In this document: piece by piece, positions 12,974 through 24,064 of the stretch | How positions within the stretch are numbered: the first letter of the stretch is position 1 | Layout of the letters: each line of letters starts with the position of its first letter | Source: Oscheius onirici | Taxonomy: Eukaryota; Nematoda; Chromadorea; Rhabditida; Rhabditidae | DNA: 64,000 nucleotides | Direction of reading: 5' to 3' | Assembly (NCBI GenBank): GCA_932521025.1 | Contig: OW051468.1 | Location: forward strand, 248,064-312,063 | The notes under the pieces: model-generated | What the model was told of the DNA's origin: nothing | Databases searched by the model: none | Seen by the model: the letters and a program-made list of their open reading frames with translations, nothing else | Made by a program: the position numbers and the translations under genes

Positions 12974-13185
12974 TGGCTTTTGCAAACTTTTCCAACAGCA
13001 CTGAACAAAAAGAAAGATTGTACCAACCGGCCAGATAATATTCGTCACATCACACGGAAGTAATGTCACCTTTTCAATTTCCCCGCTCTCACCATGCTTC
13101 CACGTCTCCGCTCCTTTTCCCCCATGGCAACGCGAATTCTAGTTTTCTAAGCTTCAGTTTTTAAACTGAACTTTTTATTTTTAAG
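12974..13185. other. Spacer between the satellite and the next gene
   Basis: About 210 bp. A possible first exon with ATG at about 13063 (MSPFQFPRS...) could precede the acceptor at 13184, but no proof of coding is visible. Confidence 0.3.
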
Positions 13186-14416
13186 GTTCGGCAAAGCTGG
13201 CATCCACTGTCCTTCTCTGCCACTCGGAATGTCGCGATTTGAGAAGGGCAGCCCAGGCTTCGACTGTCATGCTCCACTACGATTATAAGACGGTCACTCT
13301 GGATCAACTTAAAGGTATTTTGGATTTTAATGACCGAAATGTTCATAGAACAACTGAAAGCCGCCACAGTCCCCGGAATTCGAAACTTTGGCTTCCATGT
13401 CCAGTCGAAGAACTTTGGTCTCCGGTTGTGCAATGCTGTTAATGAGGTTGGTGATCAGTGACAGTGACAGACCGTTTTTTCAGAAAATCGATAAAAAGGG
13501 TCTCAGACCGGAAAATTCTCAAACCAGAGCATTTTTTCGCTGGCTGATGACGGACAGAATGTCTTCCAACTCGTTCATGGACTTCTTTCTTACCTTTCCG
13601 CAAGAGGAAGCTGCCTCGGAGCTCATCACTCTGATTCAGGGAATCTCCAAGGCAAAGGTGCATTTCCCATAATTGCGCCTCAATGCATGAAAATGGCGCG
13701 GCTGTTATGAAATCTAATGGGATTTCCTCCACTTATCAGAGCTGATTGTGAAAGCTGCACACTCTTTTCTTTGTTCTTTTCTGATTTTAGTGAGACTCGT
13801 AGGCAAAGAGAGTCAAGGGAAGTGTTCACCACAGGAATCAGAATTTTTTTCTGATTCCGATTATGCATTCCAAGTTTCCTACGACCGCTGCCTGCCTTCT
13901 TCATTACTCTCTGAGCATAAAGACATTGGTGAGTCAATGGCCGAGTGGCGAACGCGACAGCCTGGGAACAGGAGGTCTCTGGTTCGAATCCTAGAATTCT
14001 TTTGCTTTTTGATGAACAGCCGCACTTTTTTCGCGTTTCTCTTTTCGTTTGCGATTTCAGACATGAAAATCTTTTTGAGACTATTCATCTTCCTTGAAAT
14101 CTCTGATCCCCGTACTTTTGAGGACAAATATCCCAGAATCCCCTCTTCCTTCAAAAGATCTCGTCATTGCCTCCATCCTCTAATGAAGTGCTTCACCCAT
14201 GGCTCTCTTTGATATCTTCCTCATAAAGTCCTGTTTTCCAGGTTTCCATTCGCTTTGTTGCCCGTTTCCTTGGAGCCGATTTGCCGCCTCACAACAGGTA
14301 ATTCGACTGATTTTGTTATGATTAGCGCGGTCCCAGAATTTCTAGCTTTTCCTGCCTCTTCCCTTTGACTATAGTCAAAGTGAGCACAAAACTTTCGTTC
14401 AAAATTGTACTCTGTG
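13185..14416 (+). CDS. Unidentified protein, partial model upstream of the NEK9-like gene
   Basis: I do not recognise this protein. Three consecutive exons are well supported by splice sites and closing phase: about 13185-13314, 13349-13446 and 13484-13657. They read like globular sequence (for example [20 protein letters not shown] and [13 protein letters not shown]). A further open stretch, about 13742-13938, includes [15 protein letters not shown]; how it joins is unclear, because splicing at the nearest AG gives a stop. A short exon at about 14242-14298 ([18 protein letters not shown]) has good sites and could join an exon ending in TGA at 14414-14416. The 5' end is not found. Its 3' end lies about 145 bp before the NEK9-like start on the same strand. 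Confidence 0.4.
13930..14000 (+). repeat. tRNA-like (SINE-derived) segment
   Basis: Box A-like TGGCCGAGTGG and box B GGTTCGAATCC are spaced as in a tRNA or tRNA-derived SINE. The acceptor stem does not pair convincingly. It lies in a likely intron of the unidentified gene. Confidence 0.5.
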
Positions 14417-14512
14417 AGGCGTATCCCCTAGAAACCAGTCACTTTCTCTCCCTCTCTCTGGGAATCAAAACAACGGAAATGCTGCCCCTTTCGCGTGTGA
14501 CCTATAAATCTT

Positions 14513-14525
14513 TTGATCTTTCCAG
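14513..14525 (+). promoter_or_regulatory. Candidate trans-splice acceptor of the NEK9-like gene
   Basis: GATCTTTCCAG ends at 14525, 35 bp before the ATG at 14560. The putative upstream stop codon is only about 110 bp before it. This distance fits an SL2-type downstream gene in a nematode operon. It could also be an ordinary cis-acceptor of a 5' UTR intron. Confidence 0.45.
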
Positions 14526-14559
14526 ACGCATTGTTGAGCTCTACTTTGACCTCTCGAAA

Positions 14560-17500
14560 ATGAGAGCCGGAGACGGCTCTCGCGTCGAGAGCGTCTTCCG
14601 AGCCAGTTCGGCTAGCACCCGTTATGAGAGGATTCGTACTGTCGGGAAGGGAGCATTCGGATCTGCTGTACTGTACAAAAGGAAGGATGACGGAGCACTC
14701 GTTATCATCAAGGAGATCAACATGTACGAATTGGACAGTCAACAGAGACAGTTGTCTCTCAATGAGGTTGGTTACTGTAGATTCTTTGTCTCTAAATCCC
14801 TTTTTCTTCAGGTCCACCTGCTCTCCCGAATCGACCATCCAAACATCATTTCCTACTACGACTCTTTCGAAGAAGACGGTGTCCTTATGATTGAGATGGA
14901 ATATGCTGACGGTGGCACCCTTGCCCAGTATCTCTCCAAATGCCAGGCTCCTCTTTCGGAAGAAACTGTAACGGATCTCTTTGCCCAAATGCTCTCCGCC
15001 GTGTCCTACTTGCACAACAATTCAGTTCTTCATAGGGATCTGAAAACGGCTAATGTTTTCTTAACAAAGGACGGTTACGTAAAGGTTGGAGACTTTGGAA
15101 TCAGTAAGGTCATGGGAACGGAGACGTTGGCTCAAGGAGCAAGAACTGTGGTGGGGACACCGTATTACATCAGTCCGGAAATGGTAAGGGACAGGGACAG
15201 GGAGAAAGGATTTCAATACTTTCCAGTGCTCCGGACTAGCCTACAATGCAAAAAGCGACATGTGGGCCTTGGGGTGTATCCTCTACGAAATGGCCTGCCT
15301 CCAAAAAACCTTCGAAGCTGACAATCTTCCCGCCTTGGTCAACAAGATCATGACGGTACTTTCTGAGCTTTCCCGCCAAATCCTGAAAGTTTTAGTGTTC
15401 CTACGCCCCGATCCGAGGACCATACTCTTCGTCTATCAAACTCTTGGTCAGGCAACTTCTTCAACTGGACCCAGATGACCGACCGGCAGCTGCTGAAGCC
15501 CTGGCGGTAGTTATTCTTTCCGGATTGCAATGAAATGGACCTTCAGATGCTAAGACCATCGGTTCGGGTGGAAAGAAGACAGGGACTGAAGTCTGCCGTA
15601 TCAGTAGTCTCCACAATGTATCAGTTCTGTCCGTCTTCGATTTCGCTGCAGCCAGTGGAAGGGATTCCAAAGAGGATTTCTATCAAACAGGTAAAAAGAA
15701 TCCAGGCTACCGACAATTACTCTTTCAGGTGGTTGTCGGTACTTCCCATCGTCTTTTCTTAACTCATGACGGTGACGTCTACGCCTGGGGAAAGAACGAC
15801 CACGGTCAGCTGGGACTTGGCGACAGGGCCAACAGAAAAATACCAACAGTGGTAGAGGCTCTCCGAGGTCGAGATGTCAATACAATGGCAGCTGGAGACG
15901 GATTTACTCTTATTGGCTGTGATCGTGGAGCTGTGCTCTCATGTGGACGGAGGCTCTTTGCAGGACTTGGGAAAGGGAGTGATGATGCTTTGAGGCCGGC
16001 TCTGGTGGATAGTTTGCTGAGGTAAGGTAGAGTCTGGAAGGCCTGGAAGGGTTACTGTAATCAGGGTTGGAAACGAGAGGCGGAAGGACAGAGGGACAGA
16101 GAGACAGAGAGACGAAGGGACAGAGAGAGAAAGAGGCAGAGAAACAAAGAGACAGATGGGCAGAGAGACAGAAGGACAGAGGGAGAGAGGGACGAAGGGA
16201 CAGAGAGTCTGGGAGACAGATTTCAAACCAAAATTCGGCATGTCCTGTCTACCGAGCGGTTTTTCAATAATTCAGTCCTCTCCATTTTTCCGCTCCAATG
16301 ATTCCATGCATTCCGTCTTATTCGGTGAGCTCCTCCTTGCTCCTCCTTGCGGTTCCATTTGACCCTGAGCTTGGGCAGACAGCTGCTCCCTGCGTCGTCC
16401 GAGCTGCACGTCCTCTTTTCCGGTAGCATTCTCCAAGTCATTTTCTCTGCTACAGCTTTCAGCCTCTTTCTTTTCAGTCTCCTTCTTTTCCATGTTAGTT
16501 TTTACCTGAATTCTGACACGAGAAAAAAATGGGACAAACGTTTAGGAGAAGTAGAAATACCTGACCTTTTTGAAAAAGACGTTATTCTTTCGCGGTAGCT
16601 GTCGACTGACGAAGCGGAAAGCTTAATTAGACTTAACAAGTCTTGACGAGTTAAAAACAAGCTTCCAATTAGAAATTTCTGGAAATTGAAGGGGCAGAGA
16701 GACAGTTAAACTTTCCGATTTTCAGAGTACACGTGAATGAGATCACCTGCGGCTCTGAGCACAGTGTAGCCATTACCGAGGAAGGAGAAGTCTACGTCTG
16801 GGGGACTGGAGAGTGCGGGAAACTAGGCACTGGCGAAGCAAAGAACATCCCCAATCCTACAAAAGTTATAGCATTTTCAGCTAACAAAAACTGTGTCTCT
16901 TTAGATCTCGACTCCCTCAGGAGCTGGAAGAGTCGTTTCGGCCAGATGTGGTCCAGATGCGACTGCTCTTCTGACAGATGACGGTCAAATGATGGCGATG
17001 GGATCAAACAAATACAACAAATTGAATCTGGCCTTTAGACATGGCTTCTTCTCAAAAGATTCCAACGTGAATCAGTCTTTTTGTTTGAAATTTTGAAATT
17101 TTAGGCCAATAGTGAGAATATTATGGTAGCTACTTTGTTAAAAACTTTCCCAGCGAGAGTCATCGATGTTCATGTGGGACTTTTCAATCTGGGAGGTTTG
17201 TTTGCTGTCTCTCTGCTTCTTTGACTCTCTGTCTCTTCACATAATCCAGTTACAGTACTCCTCGAATCCGGACAAGTCTACATCTTCGGAAGAAACGAGA
17301 ATGGAGAGCTGGGTATGGGACATATGGAGCCATGTCCATCTACTGGACTCAGACCAGTCAAGACTCTTCTCTCCAAGCCTTGTTCAGTATGTTGCTCTCC
17401 TTTTTTAAAAACATCCTTAAAAATTTCAGCAAGTCGTCTGTGGTAGAGGCTACTCAATCGTTTCGACAACCGAAAGTGAACTGTACTTTTGGGGCTCCAA

Positions 17501-18289
17501 GGGTGAAGTGGATCCGAATGGCACAGCTCTAGAGGACGTGGAAATGCAGATTGTTCAGAAGAGGTAAGAGAATGAATTAAAAATAAAGATTTTCAGTAGA
17601 TATGAGACGACTCCTGCCTCCAGATGGGCTTCCAGACGAAAAGAAAAACAGCCCTCCGTGGAACATATAGTCCCTCATCCTTCTCTTATCTTGAGGTAAG
17701 AATGCCGACAAAAAAAGATCGTCACTTTTTTAGACTGGACTCTGGAGGAACTGACCGCTCCATCCGAATTTCTACAGTAGTCGGGTCAGCAGACTGTGTC
17801 CTCGTTCAAGTAGACACCTGTACCTTTTCCATTCCAAAAAGTAGCTGTCCTCAAAAGAGGAGCGGCTCAGCTCCGGCGATTACCGACGACACGATGGCAG
17901 ATACCTGGCTGAGAAATGAGCTGAACGATGCCGAGTTTATTCCGTTGAGTCAGAGTCAGAGACAGTTGAGAAGAAAAGAGGAGGATAAGGAAAAGGATAG
18001 CAGTACCTCGTGAGTTTGGAGAGACAGAGACTTACAGTAATCTTCCAGGAGCACAGAGTCTGCCCTAATGAAAGAGATAGACTCTCTGAAGAAGGAAATG
18101 AAGGAGCAGACGTCGACATTTGAAGGAACACAGGTGCAGATGCGAGTTCTGCAAGAAAAACTAACAGAACTTCAAGCCAAACAGGCCTTCTTGCGTCGGA
18201 ATGAGCCACCGCCTGCTTACGACAGGAAATCAATTCAGTACAACAAATTGTTCCCGGAGAATACGAGCAAAGCGTGTACAATTCTGTGA
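14560..18289 (+). CDS. NEK9: NEK9-type Ser/Thr kinase with RCC1 repeats and a CaaX end
   Basis: NIMA-family kinase of the NEK8/NEK9 type (worm nekl-1 group), acting in mitotic spindle, trafficking and ciliary signalling. Exons: 14560-14766, 14812-15183, 15227-15355, 15396-15506, 15547-15690, 15729-16021, 16726-16864, 16905-17066, 17105-17195, 17250-17386, 17430-17563, 17597-17695, 17734-18009, 18049-18289; phases close, 844 residues (human NEK9 979). Kinase about residues 24-285: glycine loop [14 protein letters not shown] lysine, [28 protein letters not shown]1-type blades follow ([49 protein letters not shown]). The C-terminal [13 protein letters not shown] segment matches a conserved NEK9 motif, then comes a coiled-coil-like stretch. 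The last residues are CTIL, a CaaX box. The 704-bp intron 16022-16725 holds an inverted R1 copy. An in-frame upstream extension to 14365 is open but does not look like kinase family sequence. Confidence 0.92.
16065..16235. repeat. (GACAGAG)n-type simple repeat
   Basis: Low-complexity GACAGAGAG/GGACAGAGG repeat inside the NEK9-like intron. The same purine/pyrimidine texture recurs at 32730-32870, 35105-35200, 37100-37205, 46620-46990 and 61610-61700. Confidence 0.85.
16240..16690 (-). repeat. Repeat family R1, copy 2 (inverted, diverged)
   Basis: The reverse complement matches the other R1 copies: GGTAGCTGTCGACTGACGAAG (start, plus strand 16594-), the CAAGTCTTGACGAGTT word, the AGGTCAGGTATTTCTAC segment and TTTTTCTCGTGTCAG. 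Further along, the minus strand has an open frame (16272-16493) with [17 protein letters not shown], which parallels LENTAGKEDTNCWEEK in copy 3 (plus strand near 19265-19320). It sits in an intron of the NEK9-like gene. Confidence 0.7.
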
Positions 18290-18310
18290 TTACGGCCAAA
18301 GACTTCATTA

Positions 18311-18316
18311 AATAAA
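18311..18316 (+). terminator. Poly(A) signal of the NEK9-like gene
   Basis: AATAAA 22 bp after the NEK9-like stop codon and 7 bp before the stop codon (on the other strand) of the convergent tyrosinase, so the two transcripts must overlap. Confidence 0.7.
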
Positions 18317-18322
18317 GAGAAA

Positions 18323-21300
18323 TTAACCCCAGAACTGTCCACGTCCGCGCCAGTCATCGTAGTCACCGAATCCGCCCCAGCGATTTCCTCCGCCGCCTCC
18401 CCAACGATTTCCTCCCCACTGCTGGTTCTGCGGACCGTTCCATCCACGTCCCTGGTTCCAGCCGCCCTGAGGACCCCAACCTCCTTCGGTCATGCCTCCC
18501 TGGTTCCAGTTATTGTTTGTCTGCTGGGCTACGGGAGCCACACTTCCTGAAAATGAGGAAATTTTGAATAGAAAAGACAGATAAGATACCTGCTCGTCCA
18601 CTGCACATCTGTCTCAGATCAAATTGAGAATAGCAGGTCTGGCAGGAACGACGGCAGTTCTCAGCCATCCAGGGATTCTTCTGGCATTCGCCACGACGAG
18701 CCCAGCCGGAACAGGAAGTGTGATAGTCGGTACAGGCTGAAAGCTGCCTCTTTCCATTGTTCCCTATTCTCCCTCAAGTTTCCAGAAGTTTCTAATTGAA
18801 AGCTTGTTTTAAACTCGTCAAGACTTGTTAAATCTAATTGTCTTTTATAAGCTTTCCGCTTCGTCAGTCGACAGCTACCACGATGGAACAACGCTTCTCT
18901 CCAAAGAGGTCAGGTATTTCTACTTTTTTCAAACTTTTGTACTTCTTTCTCTCAAACTCACTCTACTTTTCTCTGACCATCTTGACTAGGATGTGGACTA
19001 GTCCCGAGCGATCCAGATCCGAAAACTCTCAGTCTTCAGCCCGAGGGCCGATTCGGGTTTCGGTAGTTCTTCTCAAAAAGACTAGCAAATTGGGTACTGG
19101 AGACTAGAGTAGTGTCAAGGGGGTTAGAGACTCGGTATTTGAGAGTACCTAAGAAAACAGAAAGTATCCTGTCCTTCAAGTCTTTTTCTCGTGTCAGATT
19201 TCAGGTAATTGCTCTGTACACCGACAAGAAGATGGCTGAATACTGGAGCAAAGAATATAGTCAGAACTTGGAGAATACTGCGGGTAAGGAGGACACGAAC
19301 TGTTGGGAAGAGAAGCTGAATCAGAAGCACGAGTGGAACTAATGATGCGAAAAACTGACTACCTAGCGACCCGAAACGTGGATTGGGAGACGGGTGATGC
19401 CCAATTTTGGTTTGATATCTGTCTCTCCGTCTCTCTGTGAGATTTCAGGTAACGCCTACTGCAGAAGAGGAGGTATGAAACTAGAGCCGAGAATGTGATC
19501 AGGACTTGGAGAATAATACGGGAAAGGAGAACACGAACTGTTGGGAAGAAAGAGAACACAGAATTTAATGCGTGCTTGGAACTGATGGTGCGGAAACTCA
19601 GCAGCAAGAGAGCCGAAGGTTAGACTTGGGAATTTTACTGCGAAGGTTTGTCTCTGTCTGTCTCCTGTCTTAGTCTCTGTCACTCATTCTCTCCCCCAGA
19701 CTCACCTCCATAATTATAGTCGCTCGGACTGCAATGGCCACAGCTAACACGGCAGTTGCAAGCCATCCAGGTAGCATTTGAGCGGCATTCTCCCAGCAGT
19801 CCCCAATGCGGACAGCACACATTCTCATTGTAGCATCCTTCACTGTTCTCGCACTGTGGAGCTTGTTGTTGAGGCTGTTGTTGTCCTCCTCCAGGCTGAC
19901 CACATTCCTGCGCTCTAGTTTTTCCACACTTGTTGCAGCTCCTTCGACAGTTTTCCGACATCCACAAGGGATTCTTTGTGCATTCGCCGTTCCTGGACCA
20001 GGCGGCACAGTTGTTGTGACGGTCGGAGCATTCTATAAGTAAATTTGAAGCTATATTTTGGCCTTTTACCGTCAACAACTCTATACTTTGGTTTGCAGAC
20101 TCCACAGCTTGCCTTACACCATTCGTTCATGTAAGCCACATTTCTTGTGCATTCTCCCTTGGCGGCCCAGGTGGCACAGCACTGATTCTCATTGAAGCAA
20201 GTCTCTTGGGCATTGATCACTGGAGGAACTACAGGCGGAGCTGGAGTTGGAGCAGCGGTGGGAGGAGCGTTGGCCTGGAAGAGATGCAGTTTATTGGCCT
20301 CTTGGCTTCACTGGAGGTGCTCTAACTGTGTCAGAGACCTTTTTGGATTAATTTTATCCCGGAACTTACAGTCTGCTGACAGACTCCCCCGTTACAAATT
20401 CCATTGTAGCAGGGAGTTTCACCGCCTCTGTACATGTCACAGCGACTTCCAGTCCTGAGTTTCGAAGCACATCTCGGATTTCCGTGAGAGCGATCACAGA
20501 AGAGGAATCTGGAGCCGCAGTCGGGTAAAGATTGACTGCACTGTGGACGAGGAGCATACTCGAAGAGATTGTCAGTGTACTTGTTGGAAATTCCGTCAAC
20601 GTTTCTGAAACTCGTGATTTCGAAGAGTAGCAGAATACAACGTGCCTGATCGGAGGGAAGGGAGCCAAAGTAGCTCCACTGAAATGTTGAGGAGCGGAAC
20701 AGAGTTGGTTGTCCTGTGGGAAGACGATCTCTCTGTCAGCTCTCGTCTGTCGCGACTGTCTCCACTGCTCCCAAATAAAGTCGACGAAACAGTGATGGAG
20801 GAAGAAGATGGGATCGTTGGCTGACGTCGAGGTATCGAACATGTCCCCTCCAATGAAAATGTGGACGTTGCCGTGAGTATACTCGAGACAGTTGAAGTCG
20901 GTACGGTAAGGACAACCCTAAAGTTTGCTCTCTATCTCTATAGTAGCGGCTAAAAGTTTGTAAAATTGTGTTTAATGGACACAGCGCGGACAAAAACGAG
21001 TCAAATAAAGCGGTATTCTGGCAGAAGATGTCGAATAGGATAAGAAACAAGGTGTGTATACTCATTTTTCAAAAATCATAAATTTATGACCAAATCGGGG
21101 TAAACACGTTTTAGTGCTGAACAAAAGTATTAAACTTGACCAAAATATGAGCCCGCAATATTAAACCCTCTGGAAATTGATGGCCCTTCCTCGTAGCAGA
21201 ATGATATTTTAGGGTATTATTAGGTACCATGTCACAAAGTATTTGCCAAAGTTTGACATGAAATGGCTGTAACCTCGAAGAGTTATGCTTGGTTTCCCAA

Positions 21301-24064
21301 CGCACGCCCCATTTTTAGTACAAAACCAGCCGGCTTCGCCGCCTGTCGGCGGCTTTTCTACTTGCGTTTTTTTCTTAACATCTGCTCCCTTCCCTAGTCA
21401 ACCTATCCCATCTGATCCCCTCTGATCCCTTCCCCAGTCAACCGATCTCTTCTGATCCTGTCACCTCTTCTTCCTTCCCTAATCAATCGAACCTTTTTAA
21501 TTCTTGCCCAGGGTTCTCATCCCCTCCTAAAGAACCGATACGAATTTTCCTAATTTCCGGCTATTCGATCTCTCTCTGAACTTATGCAGCTCAACCGGTC
21601 CCTTCCAATCTCCTAGCGGTTACCCTGACTCTATTTCCTACTCAAAACAATTTAGCAATAATATTTCGCGAGGAGAGGAGTCGAACCCGGGTCACCTGGG
21701 TAACAGCGGCGACTCTTAACAATACACTAACATTTCGTGGCCATGGACAAACAAACACACAGAGTCCACGACAGACACCATTGCGCTTTAGTAGTAGAGA
21801 GATGGCTGTTTTCAAAGTATCAATTAAAAGCAGTTTTGCATATCGGGATCATGTAGACTCTTTGATAGGGTCTTTTTAAATTGTCTACTACCATACTGGA
21901 CAGTTGAACTTGAAAACCTCCAGCCGCTGAGCAGTTTCAAAAAAAATTACAAACTTTTATCCAGCACTAAAACGCATTTACCCCGATTTGATCATCAAAT
22001 TTATGATTTTTGAAAAAAGAGTATACACACCTTATTTTTTATCCTATTTGACATCTTCTGCCAGAATACCGCTTTATTTAACTCGTTTTTGTCCATGCTG
22101 TGTCCATTAAAACTTTTTTTACAAACTTTTGGCCACTACTGTATCTCTCAGACTCTTCAACTTACAGGTCTTGGCGCAGTGTAAGCCAGAACTTGATCCA
22201 CTTCAGTCTGTCCCAGGATAAAGTTGATATTGGTCTCATCGAAACCCTGTCCCTGCTCTCCGACCTTTCTCTGAATATTGTTTCTTCCTTCGAGAGTCTG
22301 CCACGGGTAGAAGGGTCCACTGTTCACATTTCCCTGAGCATCAGCTCCTCCCATGAGCTCTGGCGAGAAGAGAATCGAATCCTTTGGATTGGGAAGAGCC
22401 TGTTCGAGAGTCGAGTCCCAGTAGGGCAGATACAGACTGGGATCAATCTGACGAATCGCCATTTCGACTCTCTTGATGTACTCTCGGTGCCAGGGAAGGA
22501 AAGCCGGTCCGGAATGGGCGCCTCCTCCATTGCTGGCCTGGGAATGAATCCTGGCAAGTTTGTCGTACTCACCGCTCTAAAAATGAGGGACTGAATTCTA
22601 TCCAAAGGAATACTGTAACATTCAGCCCTCGTCAGAACCGACCTTTTTCAAAGAAAGAATAGCTCCATGGAATCGCTGTCTCTCATCGTCCGTCATCTGT
22701 CTGTACTCCTTTCTTCGGGCCTTTCTCAAGTTTTGACCATTCTGCAGAGAACAGACTCCATTAGGACCCGAGTTTCCTTAACTTTCTTACGTTTTTGGGT
22801 AAAAAGGTTCAAACCTCGTAAATAAGTACACATACATCCCAAATCCATGCATTGATAGATGCTGGAAGCAATGGGAGCAAATTCTGCCGCGACAGTTTTC
22901 CCCAGCTGACCTACGAGCCCCGGAGGCAGAGCTATCGTCTTCCTGTTGGCGGCTTGCTGAAATTTTTAAAATTTCAATTTTTTGCCGGAAAATTGATCTG
23001 GTCGACTACTGTTACACTTCGAAAAGTTCCAATTGTAAACTGGAAGGCCATGGTGCGGACAAAAAGAGAAAAACAACAGGTCAAAAACTAGCCGCAATTG
23101 ATTTTGATGGTGGACTAAATTGGCTAATTTTTTGAAGGTTATTGGTGGCGAAAAGATTAAAAGTTGATTGGTTGATCAAAGATTGCGAAAGGGAGAAACA
23201 GGAAGAGAAAATATGGGAGCTGTAATATTCTCAGCAACTACGGTATAAAGTTACTGTAGATTTCTCGTGTCAGGACCAACCGCACCAGTCCTTTAAACTT
23301 TAAGGGGCTGTTTTAATCGAATTCTTCAGAAGTCAAAAAAGCATGAGAAGATTAAATGATGCTAAACGGAGAAAGTATTTTTTGGCCCATGATACTCCCA
23401 TCATGGATTGAGTGCGCCGAAACAACATGAAGATCAGAGCCACGTTGCTCGAAAAAACTTCATTGTGACTTCTTTGTCCTATACAGTAGTTTATAGCCCA
23501 GATTGAGCTCTTTCAAATGTAATCGGGCAATTTCTTTAAAACCATTGGGTTAGGGCTGTGCAACTGGCGGAAGTTGGTCAGTTCGGGTTTTTGAACCGCC
23601 CAGTGCTCAGCCAGGAAAAATTACTTGGAATTCGGGTCTCGGCTGAGATTTCACCTTTTTGACTGGTACTCAAAGTTTTTATACTAATGTCTCTGACCTC
23701 TATACACTATCACATAGAGAAATTTTTGCCCATTCTTTTCTTTTTTGAAATAGCTCTCCAGCGCGTATGGATCAGAAGTTAGTTATGACCCCAGGAATAA
23801 ATAATTATGGGTCAACCTGATCTGATTGCGCATAAAGTGAAGAAAAGTTTGATATAAAAGACTTGAAAATGCGTGAAAAATGCTAAACAAAGACAGAAAA
23901 TGAAATAGTTTTCTTACCCTGGCTTTTTCATCCCATCGATGAATTTGCAGGCACATTGCTTTAGCAGCTGCATTTGGAGCAGCTGCACACGGATCTCCAG
24001 CGGCTGTTCCATTCTGAGCGAATACTGTCGAAACGGTTGCCAAAAGCAAGCAGCCAAGAAGCAT
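18323..24064 (-). CDS. Secreted tyrosinase with four ShK modules (tyrosinase A)
   Basis: Type-3 copper oxidase (tyrosine/DOPA hydroxylation and oxidation), probably extracellular cross-linking of cuticle or eggshell. Exons 5' to 3': 24064-23918, 22956-22815, 22776-22643, 22576-22166, 20917-20646, 20604-20370, 20274-20070, 20032-19706, 18736-18590, 18546-18323; phases close, 747 residues. Signal peptide 1-17 (MLLGCLLLATVSTVFAQ). CuA ligands: RFHGAIL, HSQASNGGGAHSG and PWHREY; CuB: YTHGNVHIFIGG and NDPIFFLHHCFVDF. A cysteine-rich linker is followed by four ShK modules (about 470-662), each with the C..C..GEC...W....C..SC..C pattern. The tail is W/G/Q/N-rich. Intron 5 (20645-20605) starts with GC, not GT. 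The ATG at 24064 is the only start giving a signal peptide. Introns hold R1, a Tc1-like element and a SINE. Confidence 0.94.
18748..19640 (+). repeat. Repeat family R1, copy 3, in the tyrosinase A intron
   Basis: It fills most of the intron between the exons for ShK3 and ShK4 (18737-19705). Positions 18748-19251 appear identical to 24650-25153. It reads on the strand opposite to the tyrosinase. Mini-gene-like parts: ATG with MEQRFSPKR (about 18882), a GT...TTGACTAG segment with intron-like ends (about 18908-18990), then GATGTGGACTAG with a Ser/Arg-rich frame, then a TTTCAG acceptor at about 19204 followed by [12 protein letters not shown]. The identical parts stay open in the same frames in both copies. 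Confidence 0.85.
21325..21490 (+). repeat. Dispersed repeat with a GC-rich hairpin, copy 1
   Basis: Begins ACCAGCCGGCTTCGCCGCC, where GCCGCCTGTCGGCGGC can fold. It is followed by repeated CTGATCCC and CCAGTCAACC words. The reverse complement of the same arrangement occurs at 38410-38575. A short relative lies at 5552-5575. Confidence 0.75.
21665..21808 (-). repeat. tRNA-derived SINE-like element, copy in the Tc1-like element
   Basis: On the minus strand a box-B match GGTTCGACTCC (about 21674-21684) and a tRNA-like body with CATGGCCACGAAATG. The outer leader TTGCGCTTTAGTAGTAGAGA (plus strand) matches that of the copy at 5815-5935, which defines the family. Confidence 0.6.
23255..23345. repeat. 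Single element end related to 57567-57743
   Basis: GATTTCTCGTGTCAGGACCAA follows GTTACTGTA. It resembles the terminus of the inverted-repeat element in the PDE8 intron (57567-57743), but no partner end is obvious. It lies in tyrosinase A intron 1 (22957-23917), which otherwise shows nothing I can name. Confidence 0.4.

Larger units (their letters stand above)
20941..22141. mobile_element. Tc1/mariner-like non-autonomous element with long inverted ends
   Basis: 1201 bp flanked by TA on both sides (20939-20940, 22142-22143), the target duplication expected of Tc1/mariner. Ends: TAGTAGCGGCTAAAAGTTTG at the left; the right end inverted reads CAGTAGTGGCCAAAAGTTTG, like known Tc1-family termini. 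The inverted arms extend about 180 bp (20941-21125 with 21955-22141). No transposase is present. The centre carries another repeat (21325-21490) and a tRNA-like SINE (21665-21808), so insertions are nested. It lies in intron 4 of tyrosinase A. Confidence 0.8.

Noticed and set aside
13748..14212. Single 154-codon exon through the tRNA-like segment
   Set aside because: The frame is open, but the second half reads through a SINE-like segment and low-quality sequence; only the first part looks coding.
14365..14559. N-terminal extension of the NEK9-like kinase to an upstream ATG
   Set aside because: The frame is open but crosses the TTTCCAG acceptor at 14525 and resembles no NEK9 sequence; the ATG at 14560 fits the family better.
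18838..19107. 89-codon plus-strand frame identical to one at 24740-25009, as a proven gene
   Set aside because: Identity comes from the duplicated R1 block; the frame crosses likely intron boundaries, so it is described as part of a repeat and not as a CDS.
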